Shown: positions 47,580-57,135, counted from the stretch's first letter. The stretch: DNA of 64,000 bases from Planctomycetota bacterium (GCA_014240375.1 JAAZXB010000016.1:1-64000); one strand, 5' to 3'. The notes: generated by a model not told the origin, from the sequence alone. Numbers and translations: made by a program.

Positions 47580-49180
47580 CGACTCCCTTCCTTGCTACTC
47601 CACCAGCGCTCCCATTCAGATTCCGACCGAAAACTTTGGCCGGTGATCTGCTGAAGAGTCGCCTGTACCTTCAATTTCCTGGTTGCAGCGGGAGTTTTCA
47701 ATCCTTTTATCAGCGCAGGGATCAATTGTTCGGCATTACCGGAGTGCATCTGCTCCAGTACCAGATCCAGCAGTTCGTCGTCATCGTCCTCCAGGGCCGC
47801 AGAGAGCGCAAATCCCAACCGATCCGCGTCTGTAGGATCTGTTAGTTCTGTAAAGGCAAGATCCCGTGCATCGAGCAAAACCTCCATCTGTTCCTGGATC
47901 AGGACGAGCAGATTGAGGGCGAGTTCCGCCTCCCGACGATCTGGCGCAGAGAGGGGCGCGTCAGGATTTCGATCGAGGTGACCGTATTTTGTTCCGATCT
48001 GCTTCGCTCTCGAAGCGACCGCTCGAAGCAGCCCCTTCGCCTCGATCCTCAGCAGATCGAGATGGTGCCACGCCTCCTCGGTTGCGATTTCACCCAGCGC
48101 CTGGATGGCTTGACTGAAATCGGGCAACACTCGATCTGGCAGGTGATACGAGGCGAGCGCCTCGCGGCCCAGTTCGAACCACTGCTGGGAACTCAGCGAT
48201 TCGGCCACCGCAGTCTGCTCGGTCGAACCTACCGTGGTACCGCTTCCTACCGCCGTCGGTGGATATTGCCCACGCCTCCGACGAACCCTCTTGTCGCGCC
48301 TGAGGCGAGCCACTTCCACCCAGGGATCCTCGGTACGTGGGAGGTCGAGGGAGTCCCTCTCCGGATCGAGTGGAGTGGAGTCGCTGTCCGGTAGAGGTCG
48401 ATCGGTCGCCTCGATCGCTTCTGCCAGTGCGAGAAGTTCTTCCAGGGTCCACGACTTGCCGGAGGTGGTGACCCACCCGGACGATTCCTCACCGAGTCCC
48501 GCTTGCGCCGTGGAAGGGGAGTCGCCCGCAGGATCCAGGGCTGCATCCTCTTCTGCATCCTCTTCTGCATCCTCTTCTGCATCCCCTTCTGCATCCGCGT
48601 CTGCATCTGTTTTTGCATCCGCCGCGGCCGCGTTCGCGAGCGGGGCACTTTCCGGGCTCGAATCCGGTGCTGCGTCCGTTCCGACCGCGGGAGTCCAGAG
48701 CGGCAACGTATCCACCAACTCCGGTTCCTGCCCCGGCGGGTTCGAAACCGTCTCTTGATCTCGTGTCAGGAAAATCACCACCACGATCAGTCCGCACACC
48801 AAGATCGACAGGATGGCCGGCAGGTCATGACGCAGTTTCTCCCGCAGCATCATCTGCTTCGGATCGACCTTGCCTTCCATCTCGAGGCTGCCGTCACTGC
48901 AGATTCGAACGCGAAAACTGCCCACCGTGAATCGATCGCCCTTTTTCAGATAGGATGATTTCACCCGCCTGCCCTCGACCCAGATTCCATTGCGTGAATC
49001 ATGGTCTTGCAGCACGTATCCATCTCCCGAGGGGATCAGCGAGCAATGGCGGCGCGAGACACGCGCCGATGGAATCACCAGGTCCGAACTACTGGACCGA
49101 CCGATGATCCGGGTGCCTTCATTCAATTGACCCCCTGACCATCCGATTCTCCAATCCACTCGGTGCGGATCGTACGCCAT
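47576..49180 (-). CDS. FHA-domain membrane protein with acidic repeat region
   Basis: A 534-residue protein: an N-terminal FHA domain (about 20-92; TRIIGRSSSSDLVIPSARVSRRHCSL, QDHDSRNGIWVEG) that binds phospho-threonine peptides, a membrane segment at about 121-139 (PAILSILVCGLIVVVIFLT), an Ala/Glu/Asp-rich repeat (about 180-215), and a helical C-terminal part with HEAT-like patterns. The FHA domain should face the cytoplasm and the rest outside. It is the first gene of an overlapping operon with the thioredoxin-like gene and AlkB. A kinase partner is not in the window. Confidence 0.85.
   Translation of the reverse strand: MAYDPHRVDWRIGWSGGQLNEGTRIIGRSSSSDLVIPSARVSRRHCSLIPSGDGYVLQDHDSRNGIWVEGRRVKSSYLKKGDRFTVGSFRVRICSDGSLEMEGKVDPKQMMLREKLRHDLPAILSILVCGLIVVVIFLTRDQETVSNPPGQEPELVDTLPLWTPAVGTDAAPDSSPESAPLANAAAADAKTDADADAEGDAEEDAEEDAEEDAALDPAGDSPSTAQAGLGEESSGWVTTSGKSWTLEELLALAEAIEATDRPLPDSDSTPLDPERDSLDLPRTEDPWVEVARLRRDKRVRRRRGQYPPTAVGSGTTVGSTEQTAVAESLSSQQWFELGREALASYHLPDRVLPDFSQAIQALGEIATEEAWHHLDLLRIEAKGLLRAVASRAKQIGTKYGHLDRNPDAPLSAPDRREAELALNLLVLIQEQMEVLLDARDLAFTELTDPTDADRLGFALSAALEDDDDELLDLVLEQMHSGNAEQLIPALIKGLKTPAATRKLKVQATLQQITGQSFRSESEWERWWSSKEGSR
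48541..48607. repeat. 12-bp tandem repeats in the FHA gene
   Basis: The unit ctgcatcctctt and its variants occur about five times in a row, giving AEEDAEEDAEEDA-type acidic repeats in the protein. The unit length preserves the frame. Confidence 0.9.
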
Positions 49181-49246
49181 GGAGAACTGAAACGGATTCT
49201 CTGGCGGAGGCGTCGATCACACCTCCATGATAATCGGTTCTTCTGG

Positions 49247-50437
49247 TCAGTCCCAGCGCCGCAAGATCCGCACCTTCAGATACTCCGTCTCCGGCAATCT
49301 GAGCAGGGCAGGGTGGTCAAGACCCGACCCCAGCCGCTGCTCCACGAAGACCCGAAATGGTAGATCGAGTGCGGCCTGGCGTATCGTGTCCTCGAACACA
49401 TCTGCCTTCAGGTGATGACTGCAAGAACAGGTGATCAGGCGACCTCCGGGAGCCAGCAATCTCAACGCTCCACGATTGAGATCGCGGTATCCTCGAATCC
49501 CACCCTCGACTTCACGACGACTCTTGCAGAATGCCGGCGGATCGAGCACTACCAGATCGTAGTACTGCTGCTGATCTCTCAGCTCTCGAATCACATCGAA
49601 GACATTGCCCTTGATCATCTCCGGCGCGTCGAATCGGTTGAGCAGTGCGGTCTCCTTCGCCAGTTCCAGGGCCGTCTCCGATTGGTCGACCATCTGAACC
49701 GAGGTCGCGCCGCCGCCGAGTGCGGCCATCGAAAATCCGCCCTGGTAACTGAACAGATCGAGCACCCTGGCGCCCGCTGCCAGTTCCTTCACTCTTTTCC
49801 TGGCGGGTTGCTGGTCGAGATAGATACCGGTTTTATGACCGGCATACGGCCTCACGATGTGCTGGATGCCATCCTCTTCGATGATCACTCGCTCCACCGG
49901 CTCGCCGGCCAGCATCACCACCTCTTCGGGCAACCGCTCGAACTTGCGGATGGAGAGATCGTTCCTTGCCAGGATCATCCTCGGCTGGAAGATTCGCTCG
50001 AGGATTTCAGCCACGATCGACAACGATCGATCGATCAGGATCGTCGTCGCCTGCACCACCAGCACATCGGCATAGCGATCGATCACCAGGCCGGGAATCT
50101 GATCTGATTCACCGTGGACCAGCCGCTGGCCTGATCTCTCCTCGATCCGATCCTTCCTCATCTCGATGGCGCGTTCGATCCGCTCGGTGAGAAATTGCTC
50201 GATGGTAGGAACGTCATCTCCGGGCCACGATCCACACAAGCGCAGGGCGATCTTCGAACGGGTGCTGGCACAGGCGATTCCCAGATCACGACCTTCATTG
50301 TCGCGAACCCGTACGATCCGCCCCTGACCGAGGGATTCATCGGCCAGGTCCGAATCTCGCAGGTCATCCTTGTAGAGCCATGGATGACCGCGCCGGGCCA
50401 GACGAGAAGCGTTCTTTTCGAGATCGATCACCAGCAC
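49247..50437 (-). CDS. RlmI-like 23S rRNA m5C methyltransferase
   Basis: From GTG 50437 the product is 396 residues: an N-terminal PUA-like domain (SRLARRGHPWLYKDDL; RIVRVRDNEGRDLGIACA), then a class I methyltransferase domain with the SAM motif VLDLFSYQGGFSMAAL and the catalytic block VVLDPPAFCKSRREV, plus ITCSCSHHL. RlmI methylates a cytosine of 23S rRNA; the exact site is inferred from family. The longer upstream frame is rejected because the first 28 residues have no homology; AAGGTGG precedes the GTG. Confidence 0.9.
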   Translation of the reverse strand: MLVIDLEKNASRLARRGHPWLYKDDLRDSDLADESLGQGRIVRVRDNEGRDLGIACASTRSKIALRLCGSWPGDDVPTIEQFLTERIERAIEMRKDRIEERSGQRLVHGESDQIPGLVIDRYADVLVVQATTILIDRSLSIVAEILERIFQPRMILARNDLSIRKFERLPEEVVMLAGEPVERVIIEEDGIQHIVRPYAGHKTGIYLDQQPARKRVKELAAGARVLDLFSYQGGFSMAALGGGATSVQMVDQSETALELAKETALLNRFDAPEMIKGNVFDVIRELRDQQQYYDLVVLDPPAFCKSRREVEGGIRGYRDLNRGALRLLAPGGRLITCSCSHHLKADVFEDTIRQAALDLPFRVFVEQRLGSGLDHPALLRLPETEYLKVRILRRWD

Positions 50438-50560
50438 TACAGCCACCTTTCGGAAGTGAATCCAGCGCCGATGGTGCCCGCAACGATCAGGAAAGCAACG
50501 GAAGTCTGGACCCAGGAGCAAAGATACGACCCGTACCGCTACCGTGGAGGGTCGAGAGGC

Positions 50561-52030
50561 CTAAGGGGTCTTCAGCGGATCCGCTACGGCAACCCGTTCT
50601 GCATCGAGCTGTAGCAGCAGGTCCAGCCGCGTTTCTTGATGGTCTGGATGTTCGGCGAGATCGGTCGTTTCATGCGGATCGTCTTGCAGATCAAACAGTT
50701 GAGTTCTGCCGATGGCGGGGTAGTGGATCAGCTTCCAGCGGCCGACCCTCAGCGCCCTCTGCACCTTCTTGTAGGCGGTGTAGATGCTGCTGCGTCCCTG
50801 TTCGGAGGTGCCGTTCAGCAAACCCACGAGACTCTTCCCCTCCGAGAATTCAGGCGCGTCGATCCGTGCCCAGTCGGCGATGGTGGGCACCAGATCATGG
50901 AGGTATACCGGTTGCTCACAGACGCTGCCCGCCTCGATCCCTGGACCGACGATCAGCAGTGGAACCCGGGTCGAATGCTCGTACAGATTCTGCTTTCCCA
51001 TCAATCCATGACTCCCCACCGCCAACCCGTGGTCGGAGGTGAAGACCACCATCGTGTTTTCGGCCAGACCAGTCTCCTGCAACGCATCGATGATCCTGCC
51101 GACCTGTGCATCCATCTGGCTGATCATCGCGTAATAGGCAGCCAGCTGCTCCTTCACCACTTCAGGGGTGCGGGGGAATGGCGCCAGCTTTTCATCGCGG
51201 ATCTTCAACTCTCCGTTGTCAAAGGGATGCTCCGGCAAGAAATTCGCCGGTAACGACATCTTTTCCTTCGGGTACATCGACAGGAACTTCGCCGGAGGAG
51301 TGCGAGGATCATGGGGTGCGGTGAAGGAGACACAGGCAAAAAATGGATTGTTGCGGCCGTCACTCACCTGCTCTGCGTTCTTTTTTTCCTGCTCTTCGTT
51401 CTTTCTCTCCTGCTCTTCGATGATCGCCTGCTCCTCGATGAAACGGATGGCCGCATCGGCGAAAGCGGTCGAGGAGAAGGCGGGCAGCGGGTGGCGTTTG
51501 CTATCGGGGTATTTCCCATCCGGTTGATGATCGTGGACCATCAGTTTTGTATGGCTGCCCATTCCGCCGAAAAAGATCTCTGCACCGCCCCCAAAGGAGC
51601 GCTGAAAAGCCGCCTTTCCATTGTGCCACTTGCCGGTGAAGAAGGTGTTCCATCCCGCTGCCTTGAGAAGCTGGGGAAGGGTCACCTCCGACTCGGGGAT
51701 GTTGAAGACATTTCCCGGCAGTCGATGCAGCGACCGCCCCGTCATCATCATGTAGCGGCTCGGCGCGCAGACCGCCCCGCTGGTCGACCCCATGCAGTAG
51801 GCGCGGTTGAAACGGATCCCCTGGCGTACCAGGCGATCGAGGGACGGGGTCTGGATCTGGTCATTGCCCAGCGCACCGATGGTGTCCGCCCGCTGGTCAT
51901 CGGAAACGATCCACAGGATGTTGGGAGGGGCGGGTGCATCATCCGCCATCGTCTCCACCGTCTCGACGGTGGCGAAGATCAGCAGGATCATCAACGGCAC
52001 GATCATCCGGGACGGGTGAACAGTTCTCAT
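50561..52030 (-). CDS. secreted sulfatase with CxPSR motif
   Basis: A 489-residue arylsulfatase-type enzyme. It has a signal peptide (ending about residue 29), metal site NILWIVSDDQRADT (Asp44, Asp45), and the maturation motif CAPSRYMMMTGR with C88, the cysteine that is converted to formylglycine, followed by WNTFFTGKWHNG and NTMVVFTSDHGLAVGSHG. It should hydrolyse sulfate esters, often of algal polysaccharide, in the periplasm. A Glu/Lys-rich insert (EEQERKNEEQEKKN) lies before PFFACVSFTAPHDPR. ATG 52030 overlaps the stop of the upstream SRPBCC gene (ATGA), so the two are co-translated. Confidence 0.93.
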   Translation of the reverse strand: MRTVHPSRMIVPLMILLIFATVETVETMADDAPAPPNILWIVSDDQRADTIGALGNDQIQTPSLDRLVRQGIRFNRAYCMGSTSGAVCAPSRYMMMTGRSLHRLPGNVFNIPESEVTLPQLLKAAGWNTFFTGKWHNGKAAFQRSFGGGAEIFFGGMGSHTKLMVHDHQPDGKYPDSKRHPLPAFSSTAFADAAIRFIEEQAIIEEQERKNEEQEKKNAEQVSDGRNNPFFACVSFTAPHDPRTPPAKFLSMYPKEKMSLPANFLPEHPFDNGELKIRDEKLAPFPRTPEVVKEQLAAYYAMISQMDAQVGRIIDALQETGLAENTMVVFTSDHGLAVGSHGLMGKQNLYEHSTRVPLLIVGPGIEAGSVCEQPVYLHDLVPTIADWARIDAPEFSEGKSLVGLLNGTSEQGRSSIYTAYKKVQRALRVGRWKLIHYPAIGRTQLFDLQDDPHETTDLAEHPDHQETRLDLLLQLDAERVAVADPLKTP

Positions 52031-52542
52031 GAGCACTGCTCATGCAGGCCCTTCAGGCCCTCCTCGAAGTCGCTTCCGATGAAGGAATCCATCCACGGCA
52101 CCAGGTAAGGGCCCAGTGGCCGCGAGGTGTCGCCGCTCATCTTCCACAACACTTCACAGCCCCCCTTCATCGGAGTGATCTGCACCACTCCATCGGCAGT
52201 CGGGGCTCCTTCGAAGTGAAGCAGGTAGACGATGCCTCGGCCCATCTCGGAGCTGGTGATCTCCAGCATCCCCTCGCCCAGCTGATCTCCCGACCAGGAG
52301 TAACTGGAGCCCACTCCATCCTCTGGTCCTGAATACTGAAAGCGAACCGTCGGATCGAGTTGCCGATTCCAGGGGGTCCATTCGGGCCACGATCGGAGAT
52401 CGACCAGATGGGAATGAATCTGATCGGCCTCTGCTTCGATGAAGAGGGAGCGGGTCACCGAATAACTCACCGGCAGCAGAGAACCCAGCAGCAGGAACAG
52501 CCCCAGCAACAGGGCCAGAGCCAGTAGAATTTTCTTGACCAT
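52027..52542 (-). CDS. SRPBCC-fold membrane-anchored protein, copy 1
   Basis: From ATG 52542 (GGAGGAGA site) the product is 171 residues: an N-terminal membrane anchor (ILLALALLLGLFLLLGSLL), then a START/polyketide-cyclase-like domain (RSLFIEAEADQIHSHLVDLRSWPEWTPWNRQLD; GSSYSWSGDQLGEGMLEITSSE). The fold binds hydrophobic ligands; no ligand is known. It is coupled to the sulfatase gene downstream and has a divergent paralog at 52771 with which it shares the WPEWTPWN-type motif. Confidence 0.83.
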   Translation of the reverse strand: MVKKILLALALLLGLFLLLGSLLPVSYSVTRSLFIEAEADQIHSHLVDLRSWPEWTPWNRQLDPTVRFQYSGPEDGVGSSYSWSGDQLGEGMLEITSSEMGRGIVYLLHFEGAPTADGVVQITPMKGGCEVLWKMSGDTSRPLGPYLVPWMDSFIGSDFEEGLKGLHEQCS

Positions 52543-52648
52543 ATCTCCTCCGGATCGATCCACAGACGGTGATTGTCGCGGCTCAAGAACAAGATAGCAC
52601 TGACCATGGCTCGATCGAGATCCGCTCGATAGAAATGATGACCACTTC

Positions 52649-52690
52649 GCTGTGCTCTTCCGGCCGATGGCTGTGCTCTTCTGGCCGATG
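52649..52690. repeat. 21-bp tandem duplication between divergent SRPBCC genes
   Basis: gctgtgctcttccggccgatg (52649-52669) is followed directly by a copy with one mismatch (52670-52690). It lies in the 228-bp divergent region and so near both promoters. It might vary in length between strains and change expression; this is inference. Confidence 0.85.
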
Positions 52691-52770
52691 ATCGGCGCGG
52701 GTTGAGGTTACCAGGTTGGTTTCGCTCGATCCTCTCCTGTATCTTCCACACTCAGCGGGAGGTCTCTGCC

Positions 52771-53343
52771 ATGAAACTGCTGCGAAAACTGCTATTTCTT
52801 GGTTGCGGTGGCTTGTTGCTGCTGGTGATCGGAGGCACTTCGTTGCTGCTCCCATCCAGCTGGCAAGTCTCGGTCGAGCAAACATCTCTTCATTCCGCAG
52901 CCGAACTCTACCCGCTGATCGCCGATTTCCATCGATGGGAACAGTGGGTCGGCTGGGACGATCAGGAATACGGAAAGCGCACCATCCAGATCGAGGGCAC
53001 TGCCGCCAGCAGCGGCCACAGTTACCACTGGTCCAGCCACTCCAGTCACGGCAGCTTGACCCTCGATCGCTGCCAGCCGGAGCGGGGAATCTGGTATCAA
53101 GGAGCCATCGAAAGCGAGGAGATCAATGCCAGTGGCTCCATCACGCTCGAACCACTACCGGGTGGAGGCACACTCATCACCTGGAAGGACCGAGGAGATC
53201 TTCCTCCCGGAACCGGACTACCGGCTCTCTGGATGAGCTCGAAGCGCAGTGCGAAGTTTGCCGAGGATCTCCATCGACTGCACGACATCGACCTCGCTCG
53301 ATCCGCACCTGGCTCCGCGGCACCGGAGCGGGGCCCGAGATGA
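52771..53343 (+). CDS. SRPBCC-fold membrane-anchored protein, copy 2
   Basis: From ATG 52771 (GGGAGG site) the product is 190 residues with an N-terminal anchor (LLFLGCGGLLLLVIGGTSLLL) and the same START-like domain (QTSLHSAAELYPLIADFHRWEQWVGWDDQEY; SSGHSYHWSSHSSHGSLTLDR). It is a diverged paralog of the minus-strand gene opposite. The stop overlaps the start of the DUF1592 gene by four bases (ATGA), so it is co-translated with it. Confidence 0.83.
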   Translation: MKLLRKLLFLGCGGLLLLVIGGTSLLLPSSWQVSVEQTSLHSAAELYPLIADFHRWEQWVGWDDQEYGKRTIQIEGTAASSGHSYHWSSHSSHGSLTLDRCQPERGIWYQGAIESEEINASGSITLEPLPGGGTLITWKDRGDLPPGTGLPALWMSSKRSAKFAEDLHRLHDIDLARSAPGSAAPERGPR

Positions 53344-55568
53344 TTCGATTGTGGCTCTGGCCGCTACTACTGTTTCCCACGATGACGCTGGCTCAGACTC
53401 CCGAGCCGATCGCTCTCTGGCTCCAGACTCACTGCATCGATTGCCACTCGGGCGAAAAGCCCAAGGGAGGAATCGACCTCGAAGTGGTGATCGAAGATGG
53501 AGCCAGCGCATTGCTGGAAGACTGGCGACAGATCGAACGAGTCATCACCAGTGGAGAGATGCCTCCGGAAGATGAGCCTGCACCCACCTCGCAAGAGCGC
53601 GAGGTGATGATCTCGACGCTGAGGGATTGGCTGCAAGGGGTTCTCCAATCCAGAGTTGAAGTCCCCGGCACTGTCAGCCCCCGCAGGCTCGGGAGATCGG
53701 AGTTGCAAGCGACGATCCGTGACCTGACCGGCGTCGAGATCGACGTCCAGCGTCATCTCCCCGCCGATCCTTCATCGGATGGCTTCGACAATCAGGGCGG
53801 CACCCTCTCCGCCACCTTCATCGAGCGACTGTTCAGGATCGCCGAGGAGGTTGCCGTGAGTGCCGTCATCCTCGATGATGGCAACGAAACTGCCACCACC
53901 ACCTATCCCATCGATGAGATCACCATCGAAGGTGCCGGAAGGGTTCTGTCCGACAGCGCTTTTTTCTACAGCAGAGGAACCGCTTCCATCGACCATCACT
54001 TTCCCCGCAGCGGCACCTACCAGATCGACATTCGCGGGTGGGGACAGCAAGCAGGGGATCAACCGGCCCGCTTCCAGATCAAGATCGGTGCGCAAAAGCC
54101 ACGAGTTATCGAGATTCCGGAAACTCGAGATCACCCGGGATCGAGAAGCATCGAACTGACGGTTCCAGCCGGTCCTCAGCGAATCTCTGCCACTTTCATC
54201 AATGACTACTACAAGCCGGATCATCCCGAGCCTTCACAACGAGACCGAAATGCCGCCATCCTCTCCTTCAAAGTCGAGGGCCCCGCGGAAGGGATGGAGC
54301 CATCGGTCTTCCAGGTGGAAGCACTGAAGGGAAAGGGCTCTCCGACAGAGCGGCTCGCACGAGGAATCGAGCACTGGTTGCCGCGATTCTGGAGAGGTCC
54401 GACCACTCCTCAGCAGCGTCAAAGGCTGGTCGAGACCGCCACCGAGGCGGCGCTGGATCGGACCTCAGCGGAGTCGTTGCTGCGCGCCGCCGTGGTGGCG
54501 GCGATCGCTTCCCCTCGGTTCATCCTGCGGCTCGAGATCGATCCTCCCGGAGCGGAGTCGGGAACGATTCGCAACCTGGCGGGGCACGAACTCGCCACGA
54601 GACTGGGTTACTTTCTCTGGGGCACCACCCCGGACAAACTCTTGCTCGAAGCGGCGGATCGGGGCGAACTTGACGATCCGGACGGACTGCTGAGGCATAC
54701 CCGCAGGTTACTCGCCGATCCAAGATCGCGTTCTCTGGCCACCGATTTTGCCACACAGTGGTTGAGAATCCGTAACCTCGGAGAGCTTCGACCGGACACC
54801 AAGATCTTCGCCAGATTTGACAGAAAATTACTCGAGAGTATGAGGTTGGAAACGGTCGAGTTCTTCGATCACATCTTGCGTCAACGCTTACCGGTCAACG
54901 ATTTGATCGAAGCATCCTATACCTTTGTCAATCAACGACTCGCTCTTCACTATGATCTCGAGCCGATCGTCGGCCAGCAGCTGCGCCTCCTCGAGGTCGA
55001 GAGTCCACGTGGTGGCCTGCTCTCTCAGGGCAGCATCCTGCTGGCGACCAGCACCCGTCAGCGAACATCTCCGGTACTGCGCGGAAAATGGCTGCTGGAG
55101 GTGTTGTTCGATGCCGCTCCCCCGCCTCCGCCTCCCGGTGCGGGTACCTTGCCGTTGCCCGGCGAAGAAGGTGCAGATCTTCCTCTCAGAGAACAGTTAC
55201 AGCTCCATCGCAAGGAACCCACTTGTGCCATCTGTCACCGCCGGATGGATGCGTTGGGATTCTCCCTCGAGAGATTTGATGCGATCGGCCGCTATCGAAC
55301 CGGCGACATCGATGACCGCGGCGAACTTCCCGATGGATCGGTGCTCGAGGGGATCGAGGATCTCAAAACAAACATCCACAGCTCCTCGGGATTCCATCGC
55401 TCCCTGGCGAAAAACCTTCTCACCTATGCTCTCGGTCGTGGACTGGTCGATGAGGATGCTCCCGCAGTTGCCAGACTGCTGGTACGGCTGAAATCAGATT
55501 CGACGATTGTCGCACTGATCGAGGAGATCGTCGTACTGGAAGCGTTTCGCCGCCGGCTGATCCCCTGA
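53340..55568 (+). CDS. planctomycete cytochrome c / DUF1587-1592-1588-1585 protein
   Basis: A 742-residue secreted protein. After the signal peptide comes a monoheme domain (CIDCH at 32-36), then the planctomycete set: DUF1587 (LGRSELQATIRDLTGVEIDVQRHLPADPSSDGFDNQG), DUF1595, DUF1592 (LAGHELATRLGYFLWGTTPDKLLL), DUF1588 (GPRGG-type SPRGGLLSQGSILLATSTRQRTSPVLRGKWLLEVLFDAAPPPPP) and DUF1585 (LAKNLLTYALGRGL), with a second CxxCH (CAICH) in the DUF1588 part. ATG 53340 overlaps the SRPBCC stop; the longer frame that starts at 52716 is a shadow. It pairs with the DUF1552 gene downstream. The substrate is unknown. Confidence 0.92.
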   Translation: MIRLWLWPLLLFPTMTLAQTPEPIALWLQTHCIDCHSGEKPKGGIDLEVVIEDGASALLEDWRQIERVITSGEMPPEDEPAPTSQEREVMISTLRDWLQGVLQSRVEVPGTVSPRRLGRSELQATIRDLTGVEIDVQRHLPADPSSDGFDNQGGTLSATFIERLFRIAEEVAVSAVILDDGNETATTTYPIDEITIEGAGRVLSDSAFFYSRGTASIDHHFPRSGTYQIDIRGWGQQAGDQPARFQIKIGAQKPRVIEIPETRDHPGSRSIELTVPAGPQRISATFINDYYKPDHPEPSQRDRNAAILSFKVEGPAEGMEPSVFQVEALKGKGSPTERLARGIEHWLPRFWRGPTTPQQRQRLVETATEAALDRTSAESLLRAAVVAAIASPRFILRLEIDPPGAESGTIRNLAGHELATRLGYFLWGTTPDKLLLEAADRGELDDPDGLLRHTRRLLADPRSRSLATDFATQWLRIRNLGELRPDTKIFARFDRKLLESMRLETVEFFDHILRQRLPVNDLIEASYTFVNQRLALHYDLEPIVGQQLRLLEVESPRGGLLSQGSILLATSTRQRTSPVLRGKWLLEVLFDAAPPPPPPGAGTLPLPGEEGADLPLREQLQLHRKEPTCAICHRRMDALGFSLERFDAIGRYRTGDIDDRGELPDGSVLEGIEDLKTNIHSSSGFHRSLAKNLLTYALGRGLVDEDAPAVARLLVRLKSDSTIVALIEEIVVLEAFRRRLIP

Positions 55569-55682
55569 TCAGGTCGCGGACTCGTCGCTTGTTTCCCCGG
55601 CCATTGCGGTGTCTCATCGAAGAGCCTCATCGAAGTCGTTGTTCGAGTGAGTTCTTCGAGTTGTGAGAGGAGCGATCGCGTC

Positions 55683-57038
55683 ATGGCCTATCCGATTCAT
55701 CGTCGTACATTTCTACGCGGTCTCGGCACGGCGATGGCGTTGCCCTGGCTCGATGCGATGAGCCCACTGACCGCTCTGGCCCGCAACATGCCGCCGACCA
55801 AGGCGGCACTGCGAACGGTATTCCTGTTCATCCCCAATGGCGTCCATCAATCAGAGTGGTCTCCTGCTGGAGCAGGGGCCGACTGGGTCGCGTCTCCGAT
55901 CCTCGAACCGCTGGAGGCGGTACGCGATGATGTGCTGGTGGTCAGTGGTCTGGCCCATCACAACGCTCGCGCCCTTGGAGATGGTCCAGGAGACCACGCC
56001 CGCTCCGCCGCCTGTTTCCTGACCGGTGCCCATCCCTACAAGACCGCTGGCGACGACATTCATGCGGGGATCTCTGCCGATCAGATCATCGCCGCTGCCG
56101 TCAGTGAACATACCTTGATCCCCTCCCTGCAACTGGGCACGGAAGGGGGAAGGCAGTCGGGGAATTGTGACTCCGGATATTCGTGTGCCTATTCATCCAA
56201 CATCAGCTGGGCTGGGGCCAACCAACCGCTTCCCCATGAGACACATCCTCGCCGCGTCTTCGAGCGGATGTTCCTCCGGGGAAATGTCGGCGAAACCGGT
56301 GCTGACCGGCGAAAGAGAATCTCCCAGCGATCCAGTATCATTGATTTCATCCTGGAGGATTCCAGGAGGCTCGAAAAGCAACTCGGAGTCCGCGACCGCC
56401 GACGTCTGAGTGAGTATCTCGCTGGCATTCGGGATATCGAGCGCCGTATCGATCGCCTGGAACAGCTGGAGCAGCTGGAGCGCCAGGAGGAAAATCTCCC
56501 CGATTTCGGTCAGGCTCCACCCAGCGGCATCAGTGAACACATCCAGTTGATGCACGAGTTGATCATCCTCGCGTTCCGCCTCGACCTGACCCGAGTCTGC
56601 ACCTTCATGTGGGCCAATGAGGGATCAAATCGGACCCATCCCCATCTGGACGTGGGAGAAGGGCACCACACCCTTACCCATCACAAGGGAAACAAGAATC
56701 AGGTCGATCAGGTTCGCACCATCAATCGCTGGCAGGTCGAGGAATTCTCCCGATTCGTACAACGACTGCGCGAGGTGAAAGATGGAGATGGCTCGCTACT
56801 CGATTCGACCGTGGTGATCCATGGATCTGCCATCGGGGATGGAAATCGCCACAATCATGACAACCTGCCGGTGCTGATCGCCGGCCGGGGCAACGGCCTG
56901 ATCGATCCCGGTCGGCATCTGGTCACCGCCAACAACACTCCGATGTGCAACCTGTTCCTGTCGCTGGCTCAGGCCGCAGGCTCTTCGGTCGAAAATATCG
57001 GAGATAGCAGCGGTGCCCTGCCGGGACTTCGGCTCTGA
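55683..57038 (+). CDS. DUF1552 family secreted protein
   Basis: A 451-residue protein with a twin-arginine export signal (HRRTFLRGLGTAMALPWLDAM). Family blocks include RTVFLFIPNGVHQSEWSP, DQIIAAAVSEHTLIPSLQLG, KRISQRSSIIDFILEDSRRLE, and MHELIILAFRLDLTRVCTFMWANEGSNRTH. DUF1552 proteins always appear beside DUF1592-type genes in planctomycetes and are thought to work in the same export pathway; the activity is unknown. A GGAGCG site precedes the ATG. It follows the DUF1592 gene by 114 bp. Confidence 0.92.
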   Translation: MAYPIHRRTFLRGLGTAMALPWLDAMSPLTALARNMPPTKAALRTVFLFIPNGVHQSEWSPAGAGADWVASPILEPLEAVRDDVLVVSGLAHHNARALGDGPGDHARSAACFLTGAHPYKTAGDDIHAGISADQIIAAAVSEHTLIPSLQLGTEGGRQSGNCDSGYSCAYSSNISWAGANQPLPHETHPRRVFERMFLRGNVGETGADRRKRISQRSSIIDFILEDSRRLEKQLGVRDRRRLSEYLAGIRDIERRIDRLEQLEQLERQEENLPDFGQAPPSGISEHIQLMHELIILAFRLDLTRVCTFMWANEGSNRTHPHLDVGEGHHTLTHHKGNKNQVDQVRTINRWQVEEFSRFVQRLREVKDGDGSLLDSTVVIHGSAIGDGNRHNHDNLPVLIAGRGNGLIDPGRHLVTANNTPMCNLFLSLAQAAGSSVENIGDSSGALPGLRL

Positions 57039-57135
57039 CCAACCGATACGGCTTTGATCTCACCTTCGATCCCGTGAGCCACGGACTCCGAGTGATTTTC
57101 TTGCCCCCATCTGGCGGTCTCCATCTCGTTCCCGC

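Noticed and set aside
52716-53339. N-terminal extension of the DUF1592 gene
   Set aside because: The open frame before 53340 overlaps the SRPBCC gene and its translation is Arg/His/Pro-rich. A clear signal peptide starts at ATG 53340, with ATGA coupling.
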